A program made the translations under genes and the position numbers. Positions 1 to 11,961 of a stretch of DNA of 64,000 nucleotides are shown here, in pieces; the first letter of the stretch is position 1, and each line of letters begins with the position of its first letter. Under the pieces are notes generated by a model. That model saw only the letters and a program-made list of their open reading frames with translations. It was not told the DNA's origin and made no database searches. Source of the DNA: Viscum album (lineage: Eukaryota; Streptophyta; Magnoliopsida; Santalales; Viscaceae). The stretch is from assembly GCA_963277665.1 (NCBI GenBank), contig OY728163.1:1902414644-1902478643 (forward strand), in the 5' to 3' direction.

Positions 1-1234
1 AGAAAGGAAAAAAATAATTCTGATATAAAATCCTCATTTAGGGTAAATTACATAGAATGATATGATGAAATAATTAGAATAGTGAATATGGAGAGGTAAT
101 AAATAAATACACATGCCATATGATCAATAAATTGGGAAAGGACTGCGTAAAAATTATAGAAAGTTAAATAGTTGAAAACACATTCCATTCAAATAACTAG
201 ATAATGAATAATAAATATTAAAAGGAAAATAAAAAAATCACATTCCATTTAGTTAGTGAACTGAGATTGAAATTCATCCATGGATATGTTGACACAAAAT
301 CTCATTGATAAATTATAACTGAATTTAAATAAGGGAAATTCTTGACTCTGAGACATTGTGCTTCCAAGGTATATAATAACTTTACCATCAAGAGATTTCA
401 CTAGATGTATTATCATATCTATTGGAAACTATTCTAAGTCTAGAAAAATCAATGATCCCATGAGTCTACCGGTGTATCGAAGGGATATCTATAACTATGA
501 TACACCCATGTCAAAACATTAAAAATAATTCCTCAGATATCGAATAATAAATTTAACAAAAATCATTATAAATATCAATATGGAGTACAAAATATAGATT
601 TATCAGTATTTATTCAATATAGGATAACTAAAAACAAGGGATATTATTGTTGATGAATGGAGATTCCCAAGAAAATCGTTAATTCATTCTTTAGGGAAAT
701 AACATATAAACATCCCAATGTGTCTCATACCAATTTTAAAAATTTGATTCATAAATCCCCTTGAATTAAATGAAACATATAATATCATTTGAATAAGTAT
801 ATTCATGATATAACAAGATAAAGTAAACACAATATGTAAAAATGACATACCGTATTAGAAATAAACATATCTACGACAAATGATTTGAATAATTAGGGGA
901 AATTCAATGTCAAATGATCATAATAAATTGAATATCTCAAAGGGACTAAAATGTATCAAGTTAGTGAATGAGAATAATATACATGGTCAAATAAATTAGA
1001 CAATATCCAAAAAATAATATGGATGGTACCAATACAACATATCCAAAGTAGTGTGAAAAAATAAAGCATTGTTTTCATTTATCAATACAAATACTATAAA
1101 AATATCTTTTTAAAACATTCTTGATGAAAATATCATTTTTTATTTCTGAAAAACTTCTGATATTTTTTGAAAATAATTTTCTTTCAAAATAACTTTTCAA
1201 AATAGTATTTCTAATATGTAAACTATATCTTCAA
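1..1234. other. AT-rich sequence without recognisable genes
   Basis: This stretch is AT-rich and holds only short chance reading frames. I found no protein motif, RNA gene or tandem repeat. It is the unduplicated left flank of the Athila-like element; homology to the second LTR fades out at about 1235. Part of it could be a lost end of the 3' LTR, but I see no match to the matching area at 10140-10276. Confidence 0.6.
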
Positions 1235-2911
1235 AATTTATCCAAGTTTTTAGGGATAGGTGGTCACTTGTAGTATACCTTTGGTCGTCAAATCCTCCGA
1301 GACCCAAGAAGAAACCAATATACATGTACATTATACAGATGTTTTGTCTATGAAGTGTCCAAATATGGGTTTACTGTAGATGGGTCAAAGTGAAAACTAA
1401 AATACCTAAGAGAATTAAAATTGATAAAATGAGTTAATCCTTGGATTTTGGTTGGGGTTTATTGGATGATTTTATTTTTAATCTATATCAATTACATAAT
1501 TTTGAGATGGGTGCATTCAACGAAGTAAAACAACCATAATCAGTTACTGATTTAATATCTAGAAACCCTGATTCTAATCACATATACCCTTTTAGGATCA
1601 TATTTATGAGCACTCTAATTTAGTGCATAGTTTTTTAACTTGATGTGTGCGGTATTAAAATTCAACAAGGATGATGAAGTTTTAATGTCATCAAACAGAA
1701 TTCTTAATTAAATTTATTGAGTATTCATTAATGGAGAGACAAATAATATCCAATCTAGCCCCTTTATACTCCATTGGATCATCCCACAAATTTTTAATCC
1801 CTATATTGATTCTATGATCTAAATTTAAGCGGTATGTAGACTCAAATGATGGAATAGAAAAAGAAAAAACAAAAAAAATTAAAAAACACTCCAACGTTGT
1901 GTGGAAGAGTTCCCTCTTCACAGTGTGAATAAAGTAACAACAAAATGAAAAGGTATCAACGTGTTAAAAAAATAAAATGAGAATAAAAAGTTCTACTAAA
2001 AGAAGAAGTTATTTCAAATAGCCTAAAATTTAAAAAAATGAGATTACATCATCAAAATTGAAGCATAAAACTAAAATTAAAACAACACACAAAGAATCCA
2101 AAATCCTCCAACTGAAATTCCTTAAATAAGAATTTTGGATGCCTTTAGTCGAGCACCCAATATTACAAGTCTCCCAAGATAATTATGGTAGGCCTTGGTT
2201 GGTGGAATGTTAATGGAGACTATAATTTTCCACAGTTGACAAAAAATTTGAGTCAACATGCATCCAAAAAAAGATGTGCCTTATTGAGAATCTGTATGGC
2301 TGAATTGGAGTGGTCTATAGAATTAGAAATCGACGCTCTAGATGTCCCATAAAAATCAGTAAAATTTCCATCCAAAATAGTGTTTTAATTTCATGATATA
2401 ATTTAAATGGTTGGTTCTTTTTCTCGACTTTATAATCCAGTCCAAAATTACATCTTTAATATGGGATGCATGGAACTCCATTAAAAATTTCGAATTATCT
2501 GGGTCCACTATTGAATGAAAATTTCCCCATGATATATTATATCTAAAATTCTATTTTTATAATCATTGGTCTTGGATATTGGATGATGCAGTACTTTTAT
2601 TTGGCTTTTGTTTAGTTCACTTCAACCATAATGCTCTTTATTCAAGGCCCTTTTTGGAGGTCTTTAAATGAAAATCCTCAAGTGCTCCAAAATAAGTAAT
2701 TAATCCTTATAGAATGGTGGACCTGAAAATAAAATCATATCCATTTTGTGTTATATGTGGTGTCAAAAATTTACCATGAAATAGTTAATTTTAATAAGGA
2801 ATTACAATCTTAATGTGAATTAATGATCAATTATTAAAATAAACTAAAAATGGTGTTTATGAATAACGAATCACAAGAATATTATAATATAAAAAATAAA
2901 TATTATCCACA
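1235..2911 (-). repeat. Diverged LTR (sense 3' LTR) of the Athila-like element
   Basis: This segment aligns by eye with 10277-11961 along its whole length, with many substitutions and small indels. Shared landmarks are AAGAAGAAACC followed by ACATGTACATTATA near 1308-1336, TTTGAGATGGGT near 1500, and ATTATAATAT...AAAATAAA near 2881-2900. On the minus strand the LTR would begin with TGTGGATAAT at about 2911. It is the only full-length copy of this LTR; in units 2 and 3 only its last 297 bp are present, because the tandem duplication breakpoint at 2615 lies inside it. Confidence 0.75.
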
Positions 2912-4500
2912 TAAATTGCTTAATCATACCCCCAACTTGAGTTTTTATGGTCCCAATAAAAGTGTATCTAGAAAATATGAATTTCAAATTCTCCTTTCCT
3001 AGAATATTTTAATACACAATGTTCACCAAAAGATCTCATACCAAAAAACAATGAAACCCATAAAAATTATATAAAACAAGCTAGGTCCTAAAGAAAATAT
3101 CCCCATACCAATACCATTATTTTGATCAAATTCAACTCTAAAATTCATCCAATTTCAATTAATAATGATTATTTGTTTTGTATCCTCATAGAAATGGGGG
3201 TTCATCTTTATTCAACAGAGAATAGATGGAAGCTATAGGTGGAATTACATTTTAATTTTAAGAAGAATATATTTTTCCTAATTTTTTGTTTCTCTTTTGG
3301 TTTTTCTTTATTGAAATTTTTCCATGGTGATTGAAATTGAACACAATCTAGTCAACCCCTATAATGAGACTTTGGTAATGACTACCACACATAAGTATAT
3401 TAGGGAACCAAGTGAATCCCACATACCCTAGTATCATGTCGATCTTACTCAATCAAAAAATAGAATTTATAAAAAATAGAGATAAAATTCCCATCTCAGG
3501 GCTAGAAAACTATGGATTCATGATCACTAAGTTTCTAAATCCATATATTAGGTCAATCCATTACTCTATACGCAATTGATTTGTTTTTGATTTGTTATTG
3601 ATTTTTTTGAATTCTTATTTTAAAATTAAAATGATCACCAAACCTATTCCATTTATTATGGTAGCCCCTAAACTCAAACTAATATCCCACAATCCAAAGG
3701 ATGTGTGTAGTTATTTTTTTAAATGAATGAAAATATACATGGTAAAAAATCACATTATAAAACCACATATTTCAAAACATATGATCATGAACTGAAACAT
3801 GAATAAAAATAAAAATCAAGAAATAAAAAAAATATTTTATAATCAATTTAAATTTTTGAAATGTTTATTATCATGTTCAAGGATAAAGTAATTTTTTGTT
3901 CCCGGTATTTTTTTTATTTGAAATTTTTTTATATTTTTTTAATTATATTATGCACACAAAATTAATTTTTCATTTTACCTCCCCCTAACATAAAATAACA
4001 CTTCCACTGGTGTTTGATGAAATAAAAATTTAGAATGGGATAAAGGAATATGGTAAGAGTTATAAAATTAAATTGAAATAATAACAATGTATCGAAGTCA
4101 CATGGTGGTTGAATTTGAAGTTCATGATGCTCCCGATTACTCCTTTGGTCTCCCTTCCACTTAGGTAAGACTCATTAATAATGAAAATTTGTGTTTGTAC
4201 ACCTAGAAGAAATAATAATTTCTTAAAAATCCATCAATCTCAGTAGCCCCTGAATCTAACAAACTAAAAAATTAGAACATAATGGTAACCCCTTGAGGGA
4301 CTCATAAATAAAAATAAACAAAAAATAAATTAACGGAAAATAAATATACATGTTTACAAAGAAACTCAAAATTCGAGTAAATATATAGGTAAAGGGTGGG
4401 TTTCCTCATAGAAAGAGCTTTGATTAATTTAGTTATCCTGACATGGACCCTAAACCTATCAAATAGTTTTGAGTTTGTGGGATGTATCATTTTAATCCTC
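2912..4500 (-). other. 3' noncoding part of the Athila-like element with polypurine tract
   Basis: This lies between the integrase end and the sense 3' LTR. The minus strand reads CAAGTTGGGGGTATGA at about 2924-2939, just before the LTR; a G-rich run preceded by AAGTT is the usual polypurine tract form in Athila/Tat elements. A 75-codon minus frame at 4302-4529 includes a stretch (VRITKLIKALSMRKPTL) that recalls the C-terminal tail of Athila pol. Some Athila elements carry an env-like frame here; I see none, only about 1.3 kb of AT-rich sequence. Confidence 0.55.
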
Positions 4501-4514
4501 ATTTGTTTTGTTTT

Positions 4515-4760
4515 TATTGAATGATTCAATTATTTGTTTTGACCTATGACTATTGACTTTAAATACATGACCATTTTTTAGATCATGAATCTTTACTGCC
4601 CCATGAGGGTACACATGACGCACTATGTAAGAACCTGACCACCTATACCTTTACTTTCCAAAGTGTAAATGGAGTTTTTAACTATATAAGAGCACTGAAT
4701 TTCCTGGTTCAAAGTGTTTGAAATTGAGATTTCTAGATTGCCAGTCTTGAACTCTATTGT
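4515..4760 (-). pseudogene. Athila-like integrase C-terminal domain, remnant (unit 1)
   Basis: Minus-strand translation gives HFEPGNSVLLYS, then a stop, KLHLHFGK, another stop, RYRWSG, and after a short gap VRHVYPHGAVKIHDLKNGHV. This matches the C-terminal SH3-like part of Ty3/gypsy integrases (F-G-D-x-V-L-L-Y followed by the G-A-V-x-I motif). The domain binds DNA during insertion. At least two stop codons interrupt it, so no protein can be made. The GAVKIHD block is well kept, which supports the family call. Confidence 0.75.
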
Positions 4761-5374
4761 TATTTATACTTGAATTTTCATATTCCTCTATCCTAAGTTC
4801 CTCATTTTCATTAAGATGTAATTTTCTATTTTATTCATCCAATGAAATGTCAAAGTTCATTTTTTATTTCCCAGAAGGCTTTATTTTCAATTTCAATAGG
4901 TAATTGTCATGATTTTCAATAAACTAACAGATATGGTGACATGAATAGGATGGTTTGGAATGCTGTAAGATATGACCAAAGTGAATCAAATAATTTCTCA
5001 GAACAATCCCTCCTAGAGGGATTGATAATTTTTTCACGAATTTTTTTAATCTCGTTATTCGCTATCTCAACTTTACCATTGGGTTTAGGATGGTTGGCAA
5101 TGTATACTTAATGATAAATCTCATACATAGACATGATTATTGAGAAGGGAAGGTTGTATAAATGGGTTCCATGATCACTAATAATAGCTCTAGGGATTCC
5201 AAATCTAGAAAATATGTGCTATTTTGGAATCATATCACAACATGAAGGTCATTAGACATAATGGGAATGGCCTAAACCCATTTCAACACATGATAAATAG
5301 CTAAGAGAATGAATACGTATCCCGCTGATATTGGGAAGTGTCCCATGAAATAAATTCACCAATAACTAAATATT

Positions 5375-6130
5375 TCAATGACTAGAATGGGAGTGAGTAA
5401 AATTTGATTCATTTTTTAATGGATCATAATTGTTGACATTATGGAATACATTGGTGGTATTGGGAGGAATTATTAGTGATTTAAGGCCTATAAAAACCTC
5501 TTTGGTGGACATTTTTAGTGCTCTTATTTGTGAAAAGGTAACCTCCACATACCTCTCCATACATAATTTAATAATGGACACTTGATCAGACTCACGAACA
5601 CATCTCTTAATAAGTTGATATAGACAGAACATGAAGTTGTAAGGATTATCAAACACATATTGTTTAACATAAGAAAGGAATTCGCTCTTATCTTGTGTCC
5701 CAATGAAATTTCGATTGACACCAATCACCAAATGGTTTTCTATGTCAGAATACCATGGGAAGTCAATCATATAATATAGGTTCTCATTAGGAAATGAATC
5801 AGACATAGAAAGGTTATGTGAGTTATCTTTTAATTCAATCCTAGAGAGATAACCAACTACAAAATATTCAAAACCTTTTTTATTCTTAGTGGTTAAATCA
5901 AACTCTTGAATAAGGATAACCAAACTAATCAATGTAGCATTGGTATCTTGTTTTTGGAAAACTTATTTCATTTCCAAATGATCAATGGAGATAATGATGG
6001 GTGATCCAAAGGGGTAGGACCTAAATTTCTCTATGTAAAAGATCACAATATGTAACACTTTCTCACTGGTGGTGTAGTTCGTTTTTTGATCATTTATCTA
6101 TTTTATTTTAAAAGAAATTACTCATGGAGA
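5375..6130 (-). pseudogene. Athila-like RNase H end and integrase N-terminus, remnant (unit 1)
   Basis: The longest open stretch of the unit (185 codons, 5375-5932) covers the end of RNase H and the start of integrase. Upstream the minus strand reads PIIISIDHLE, where the D of the D-H pair of gypsy RNase H is kept. Inside the open stretch are LIQEFDL, KNKKGFEYFVVGYLSRIE (the connection to the integrase, where the usual V-A-D-x-L-S-R is altered), SDSFPNE and PWYSDIENHLV. RCVRESDQVSII corresponds to the region just before the integrase zinc finger. The first Met is not a real start; the frame is an internal fragment of pol. All three units keep this frame, with a few amino-acid changes. Confidence 0.8.
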
Positions 6131-6282
6131 TTTTTCACACCGTTGTCCTAAGGCTTCTCATACTGCAATGTCACTCACATCAAACATGATATTTAATGGA
6201 AGTTTCCAATTTAGATAATTCAAGATAGGTGGGTAGAGAAAGGTTTAATTAAGTGTAGATAATGATTCCTCACAACTTTATG

Positions 6283-7000
6283 TCAATAAAAACTCTCATG
6301 TTCCACTAAAAGGTCACAAATTGGTTGATAAATATAGATGAAATTACTAATGATCCTTCTATAGAAACCAACATGTCCTATGAAGGACCTCAATTCCTTG
6401 ATATTTTTAGGAGAGGGAAGGGAATGAATGATATTGAACATGTCATTACCGACTTCAATCCTTCTACTAGAGACTAGATGTCCTATAAAAAGTCCTTCCA
6501 TAACCATGAAATTTCATTTTTCCCATTTTTGGATGAGATTATTATCCTCACATCTTGAAAAACCCCTTTCAAATTTTAGAATTTTTCCCTCAAAATTATC
6601 CCTATTGATTGATAAGTCATCCCATAAATACATCTAAAACATCCCCCACCATGTATGTGATGATTCCCATCATACACCATTAATGGTTAATAGGGGAATT
6701 ACACGTCCCAAATCGAAGGAAATTGAAGTAAAAACTCCTTGAATGGACAATTGAATATTATATTTTCATGATCCTATTTAGAGACCATGATTTTATTATA
6801 CCATAAAAATCTATCTAGGAAGCAGTAGAAGGTATGAACATACACTCGCTCGACGACTTGATCAATGAAGGGAAAATGGAAACATTCTTTCTTGGTACAT
6901 GATTTGTGCTTCCTATAGTCAATAAAGACTCTCCATCAACTACTGACCCTTTTAGGGAGAAAATCACCATCCTCATTGGAGATCACAATTATTTTCATTT
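6283..7000 (-). pseudogene. Athila-like reverse transcriptase, remnant (unit 1)
   Basis: Minus-strand motifs in order: WRVFIDYRK at about 6920, FPFIDQVVERV and YCFLDRF near 6800-6880, a DD pair in MYLWDDLSI near 6620, and the thumb/connection at 6283-6507 (FIGHLVSSRRIEV, LPSPKNIKELRSFIGHVGFYRR). The catalytic tetrad that reads Y/F-M-D-D in this family reads LWDD here. A stop codon precedes WRVFIDYRK and others follow. The enzyme would have copied the element RNA into DNA; this copy is inactive. Confidence 0.85.
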
Positions 7001-7739
7001 TATTTGGAATGACTTCAATTGGGCTTACTCACTCTCTTTTAGCAATGTGGTAGATGATACACACATTTAAAAACAGAAGTTGTTCTTTCATAATCACAAC
7101 CATATGATTGGGATTGACTATATTCTAAGGATAAAGAAATTTTTCGGATCCATATTCAATAACAATCCTATGATATCCAATGAGTGGTCTAATCATAGGA
7201 ATATCAAAATGGGTCCATCAAGTTTTGTTCTTATTCATTCTTTTGACATCCCAAAGCACCCTCTTTTGATTGGATTCATGAGAGGATGAACTGAAAACAT
7301 GAAGGTCATGATTTTTCCCTACAATTTCATACTTGAGTGATGAAGGAATATCCATAAATTCATGATTTGATTGGTTTACACTTTTGAAAGAATGATGGGA
7401 CATTGGATCAAACTCTATTAGTTTTTCCTAATTTCTAGACAGAATTGGTTCCTTTTCAAAAAAAGATTCATCAGCCTAATTGGCCAGATCAGGTTCATGA
7501 ATGATTATGGACACAATTTTATTGACTTTACCAATGGTATCCTAGATTGTTTATTCTATAAAACCATCAAATGAGCTATCTGAAAGAGATTTAATCCACA
7601 GTGACAATTTCCTCTCATGTGGAAAAATAAAATCAATCTCTTAATGAATTAAACATCCTTAAATAATTACTTGATGTTCCTCTAGTTCATTATCAACACT
7701 ACCAATAAAATTTCCCTAATGGATCCCATTATCATATCA

Positions 7740-8377
7740 AATTTGAGAGATTAAATTATAGACATTCAGATCAAGGCTCATTTTTTTGCGTGTTATTGTC
7801 ATGTTCCCATCCCTAAATCATATGACTGAGTTGATTGTTGATAAAAAGGGATGGCCAATGATGATGGGGGGGTTCTCCCAAAGAACTATTCTTGTGTGTT
7901 TTTCAAGGAAAGTGAAGTCATTAGGGTAAATGAAATTTTGAAACTTCCACTAAAATTTCATTATGATCCCCTTAGGAACATGAGCACTAAAATCAACAAG
8001 TTGAAAATTAAACGATGTTGGTTGAGTTATTTGAGGCCTAACTAAAAATACATGGAATAAGGAATGATGTACACACAAACTCAAAGATAAAATTGGTATT
8101 TGAAAAAATTTATTTATCCAAAATCATTATAGATGTATGGACATCTAGGATCTTTCATCATTCGAGGAATGGTACCTTGAATGAAAGTACTCACATTAGT
8201 ATGAAAAAGGACATGATTTTTATTAGAAAATTTCCTTTTAAAAGTGAAAAAGTCCTTAGGGTAATTTGAGTGGGAAGGAATGGTTTGGATTTCATAGAGA
8301 AGGATAATGTTCAACTTAACCCGAGAGAAGGTTTCCGTCAAAGTATCACTTAGTTTTTGTTTAGATTTCCCTCTCAT
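7740..8377 (-). pseudogene. Athila-like aspartic protease region, remnant (unit 1)
   Basis: The open stretch 8114-8377 ends with MMKDPRCPYIYNDFG and contains VKLNIILLYEIQTIPSH and FKRKFSNKNHVLF, matching the conserved block just upstream of the Athila protease (K-V-x-I-P-L-L...I-P, K-R-K-L, KDPGSPTI). Downstream, VPKGIIMKF, FIYPNDFTFLE and IIIGHPFLSTINSVI match the body and C-terminal part of the protease. The catalytic D-L-G-A-S block that should lie between is not recognisable, and the frame shifts there; only a degraded match to the following L-P-Y-S-V-Y-x-Q-L-G-L block is visible in another frame. Confidence 0.75.
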
Positions 8378-8389
8378 GCATTGAGGGGA

Positions 8390-9925
8390 GGGAGAATTTT
8401 TCTTGAGTGATTGGAGTGGTGGTGGTTCTTTAATATTCTCAATGGGTTTTTAGAATTTTTGGGTGTTTATTCATGATTGTCATGTGTTATTGAAGCTTTT
8501 AATGGAACTAGAATGTGTTTTTATGGTTTTTCAATGGATTCCCAACTTGTTAAAATAGTCACTACTTTTAGTTCTTCATGACATGTTTTTGTGTTACTGT
8601 ATTCTCCACTTATGGTTTTTTATAGGACCTCCTCAGTAGGTATGGGTTCCTTCTCAATTTTTTTGTTTGTAGTTCATGTATAAGGGATGATACTTCTTAG
8701 TTCATTTTCTTTATTTTTTTAAACAACTTCCTAAGGATTGTGGGAGGGATAGATTGGGCAGGGGATTATTCTGGTTGGATTATCCCAGAAGGATAATTTG
8801 GTTGTTGGAATAATTTTTGAATGGGTTGTTGGTATTAGAATGTAGGTTTTTGGTATTGTATTCATTTTTGTTGGAACTGGTTATGGTTTTGAAAATTCTT
8901 TGGAGGGTAGGGGTTTAGTTCATGTGGCTGAATAGGAGGTTGGATGGGTTGTTGTTTATCATTCCAACAGAATCCTAGGTGGTCATTATACCATGGATTG
9001 ATTTTTTTGGAAATGTGGAATATAAAAAAAAATTCCTTGACCTCCACTAGTGTTACTCCATCACTGACATCCTTAATGAAATGTATGTTTGTTGATTTTT
9101 CAGCCTTCTGGTCGTGTTTTTTACAAAATGTGCAAACAAGTTCAATAGATTTAATTTCATAGACCTTCCAAACATCGATGTTCTTGACCTTCGTAGTGAC
9201 AACATCATGTTGTTACCTAAGTATTTCATCTTTTATAAGTATGTATATTCCATCAGATTTTGGTGGCTTCTCATAGAAGGGTGATGTTCCCCATTTTTTT
9301 TCTTGTTTTTCCAGTCCTTCTAGATACTCGTAATCATCATTTGGGGCATTGTTTTTTAAGGTTCAATTAAACTTGTTCGATTACCATAACCAAAAATTCA
9401 TAGAAAATTCAAACTTGTTCTAGGATTGAAAATCCATGTTGGGTTACAGTGTTGAGTGTGTCGTTGATCCTTTTCCATGTTTAACAAAATGATTTCACTT
9501 CTTTCTTTGAGAAACATTTTGGGTGCACTTTTGAAATGAAATTGTTTTGTGATGGATGATGTATTTTTTTTGTAGAATTAACATTCTAATTGGTCCCAAA
9601 AGTAGATTCATATAGGTATCATATTGTTTAATAAATTATTTTCCCAATCTTCAAGTGATAAGGGAAAGATACTCATCTTGGATGGCTCAAGTTGATCTGG
9701 TGAGAACATGGTTTCAATAATTTAATTGAACTCCATGACATGAAGGTATATAATTTCTATGTCCATACCATGGAGGGTTTGATGGAGTTTTAGAACATTA
9801 TGTTTTTAGAAATAGTGGGATTATATTAAGGAAGAATTCCTAGTGTAAAATGGTTCATTATTCCATGCTGGAATGAGGTAATCATTCAGGGTTAGATTGA
9901 CTGTATTCCCCATATTTGGGGTTTC
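8390..9925 (-). pseudogene. Athila-like gag, remnant (unit 1)
   Basis: Minus-strand pieces match Athila gag in order: LTLNDYLIP near 9870-9900, then MSIFPLSLEDWENNLLNN near 9640-9680 (the capsid block F-P-F-S-L-x-D-x-A-x-x-W-L), then CTFCKKHDQKA near 9100-9145 as a damaged zinc knuckle, and NPWYNDHLGFCWND near 8960-9000, which recalls the N-P-x-W-R-x-H-P-N-F-S-W block of Athila. Gag would form the particle that packages the RNA. Several stops interrupt the frame, and the last cysteine of the knuckle is not found. The start cannot be fixed. Confidence 0.65.
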
Positions 9926-10276
9926 CTCATTAGGATTTACATTTTGGTTCCCACCTAGAATTATGAGTTGGTTTCGTTGAATACCCTCCATATATCATGG
10001 CTCATTTTTTGAATATGGGGTATTAGGATGACTATTATCTAATTGAATGAGTTCCCTTAGTGTATATGACTCTCCATCCCTAGACTATCCACCTTTAAAA
10101 GACAATTGGATTGGTCAAGGGTATATGAGAACATGCACCAAAAGAATTAAAAATAAAAGAAATGGGAAAAGAAAAGAGAAGGTGAGGTGAGAGAGGAGAA
10201 ATGTAGGAGAATAGAATGAGTGTTTAGATGAATTACATGGGTCCCCATAAATAGCACTAAAGTATGGTCACACCCA
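9926..10276 (-). other. Untranslated leader of the Athila-like element
   Basis: This lies between the gag remnant and the edge of LTR homology. The minus strand carries GCTATTTATGGGGACCC near 10235-10252, which looks like a TATA region, followed by pyrimidine-rich sequence. TTTTGGTGCATGTTCTC at about 10126-10142 might be a degraded primer binding site, but it lies 135 bp from the LTR edge as I place it. Either the LTR extends further than the visible homology or this is not the site. Confidence 0.4.
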
Positions 10277-11961
10277 AATTTAACAATGTTTTTATGGTTA
10301 AGAGGTCTCTTGTAGTGTAGCATGGGTTGTTGAATCCTCAACCACCTAAGAAGAAACCTATAGACATGTACATTATATAGACTATTTATGCATATAAAGT
10401 GGCCAACATTGTGTTGATTTTAGATGGTTTTAGGATATAAATAAGAAACCTAAGTGAATTGAAATTGATAAAATGAGTTGATCCTAGGTTATCTCTTGGG
10501 GTGGATTGGATGAATTCCTTTTTGAACTATTTCAATTTCATAAATTTGAGATGGGTTCGTTCAATGAAGCTAAATTACCATAATCACTTACTGATTTAAT
10601 ACCTATATAACCTAATACTAATCACTTATACACTTGGAGAATCATATTAATGAGAACTCTTTGGTAGAGTTTTTTTAGTAAATGATGTTTGTAGTCTTAA
10701 AATTCAATGAGGATGAATAGGTTTTGAGGTCATCAATCATAAATCTCAATTAAAAGAAGTGATTATTCATTAATTTAGTGATAAATGACATCCACTTCTA
10801 CCCCATGGAACATAATTGGATTAACACAGAAAACATTTAGACCTTAATTGATTCTATTATCTCAATAGAATTGAGAATTAGAATCATTAGGACCGAATTG
10901 AAGAAGTAAAGAAAAAAAATAACGAACACTCCGCCATTGTGTAAAGGATTTATTTCTCACTCTTTGAATAAATTCACACCATAATGAAATAGTATCAATG
11001 TGTGAAAATAATAATATAAATTTATAAAAATAAGAAGTTTTATTAAGATACTAATGTGATTAGAACAACATACAATTTGAAGAAATGATATTATAACATC
11101 AAAATAGAAGCATAACATTAAAATAAAAACCACACACAATGATTCCTAAATCCTAAAATGCCACTACCCTAAATAGTAATTTTGGAAGCCTTTGATCGAT
11201 CCCCTAATATAAAAAGTCTCCTCAATTAATTTTTCTAGGAAAATGTGCGTGTAATGTTAAGGGATAGGGTAATTTTCCACCCATGAAAAAAAATGATCTA
11301 ACATGCATCCACAAAACAGATTCGATGAATTGAGCTTCTAAATGGACTATTTAGAGTGGTCCAGAGAAGAAGAAAATTAATCTCTGGATTTAACCTAACT
11401 ATATTTTAAATTTTGTCCCAATTTGTTTTTGAGACACGATTAAAATAGCGGGCTATTTTTCTGGATCGTAGAATCTGGCTGAGAAATACATCTTCAAATT
11501 TCGCCACCTTGGCCTCTATTAAAACATCCAAATTATCACGTTCCAAAAATAAATGTAATGTTTCCCATGATATATCCTATCTCCAGTTCTTTTTTTAGAA
11601 TCATTGGTCTTGAATCATGGAATCTACAATACGTTATTGGGCATCTTTCCATTTCACATCACCCGGAATGTTCTAGATTCAAGGCCTATCTATGTGTTCT
11701 TTCAATGAGAATATTGAAGTTATCCAAAATCATTAATAGTTATTTGTAGCATGGGGGACCTGAAAATGAAATATGATAATAAAGTGAAGATCATTTTGTG
11801 GTTTATGAGGTGTTAAAAAATGTACCATGCAATTTTGCATTGTAAGAAGAAATTACAATCATAATGTGAATTAATTTTCAATTTCTAAAATGAACTAAAA
11901 TAGTGTTTATCAATAATGAAGAAAACTAATATTATAATATTAAAAATAAACATTATCCACT
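10277..11961 (-). repeat. LTR (sense 5' LTR) of the Athila-like element, unit 1
   Basis: A direct repeat of 1235-2911, recognisable from CATAAAAAC at about 10290 to CATTATCCAC at 11951-11960. In the sense direction the start reads AGTGGATAATG, whereas the partner reads TGTGGATAATA, so the terminal TG seems to have mutated. Small plus-strand frames inside it (for example 11558-11749) show no protein motif and are shared by the units only because the DNA is duplicated. Confidence 0.75.

Larger units (their letters stand above)
1235..11961 (-). mobile_element. Degenerate Athila-like Ty3/gypsy LTR retrotransposon
   Basis: Two direct, strongly diverged LTR-like segments (about 1235-2911 and 10277-11961) flank an internal region whose minus strand reads, in order, as fragments of gag, protease, reverse transcriptase, RNase H and integrase. 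The RNase H after RT and the integrase last give the Ty3/gypsy order. Several fragments resemble the Athila lineage: the stretch before the protease, the RNase H/integrase junction (LIQEFDL, SDSFPNE, PWYSDI) and the integrase end (YPHGAVKIHDLKNG). All frames are broken by stops and shifts, so the element is dead. Target duplications could not be found, because the left edge is not sharp. The segment from 2615 onward is part of the triplicated unit. Confidence 0.8.
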
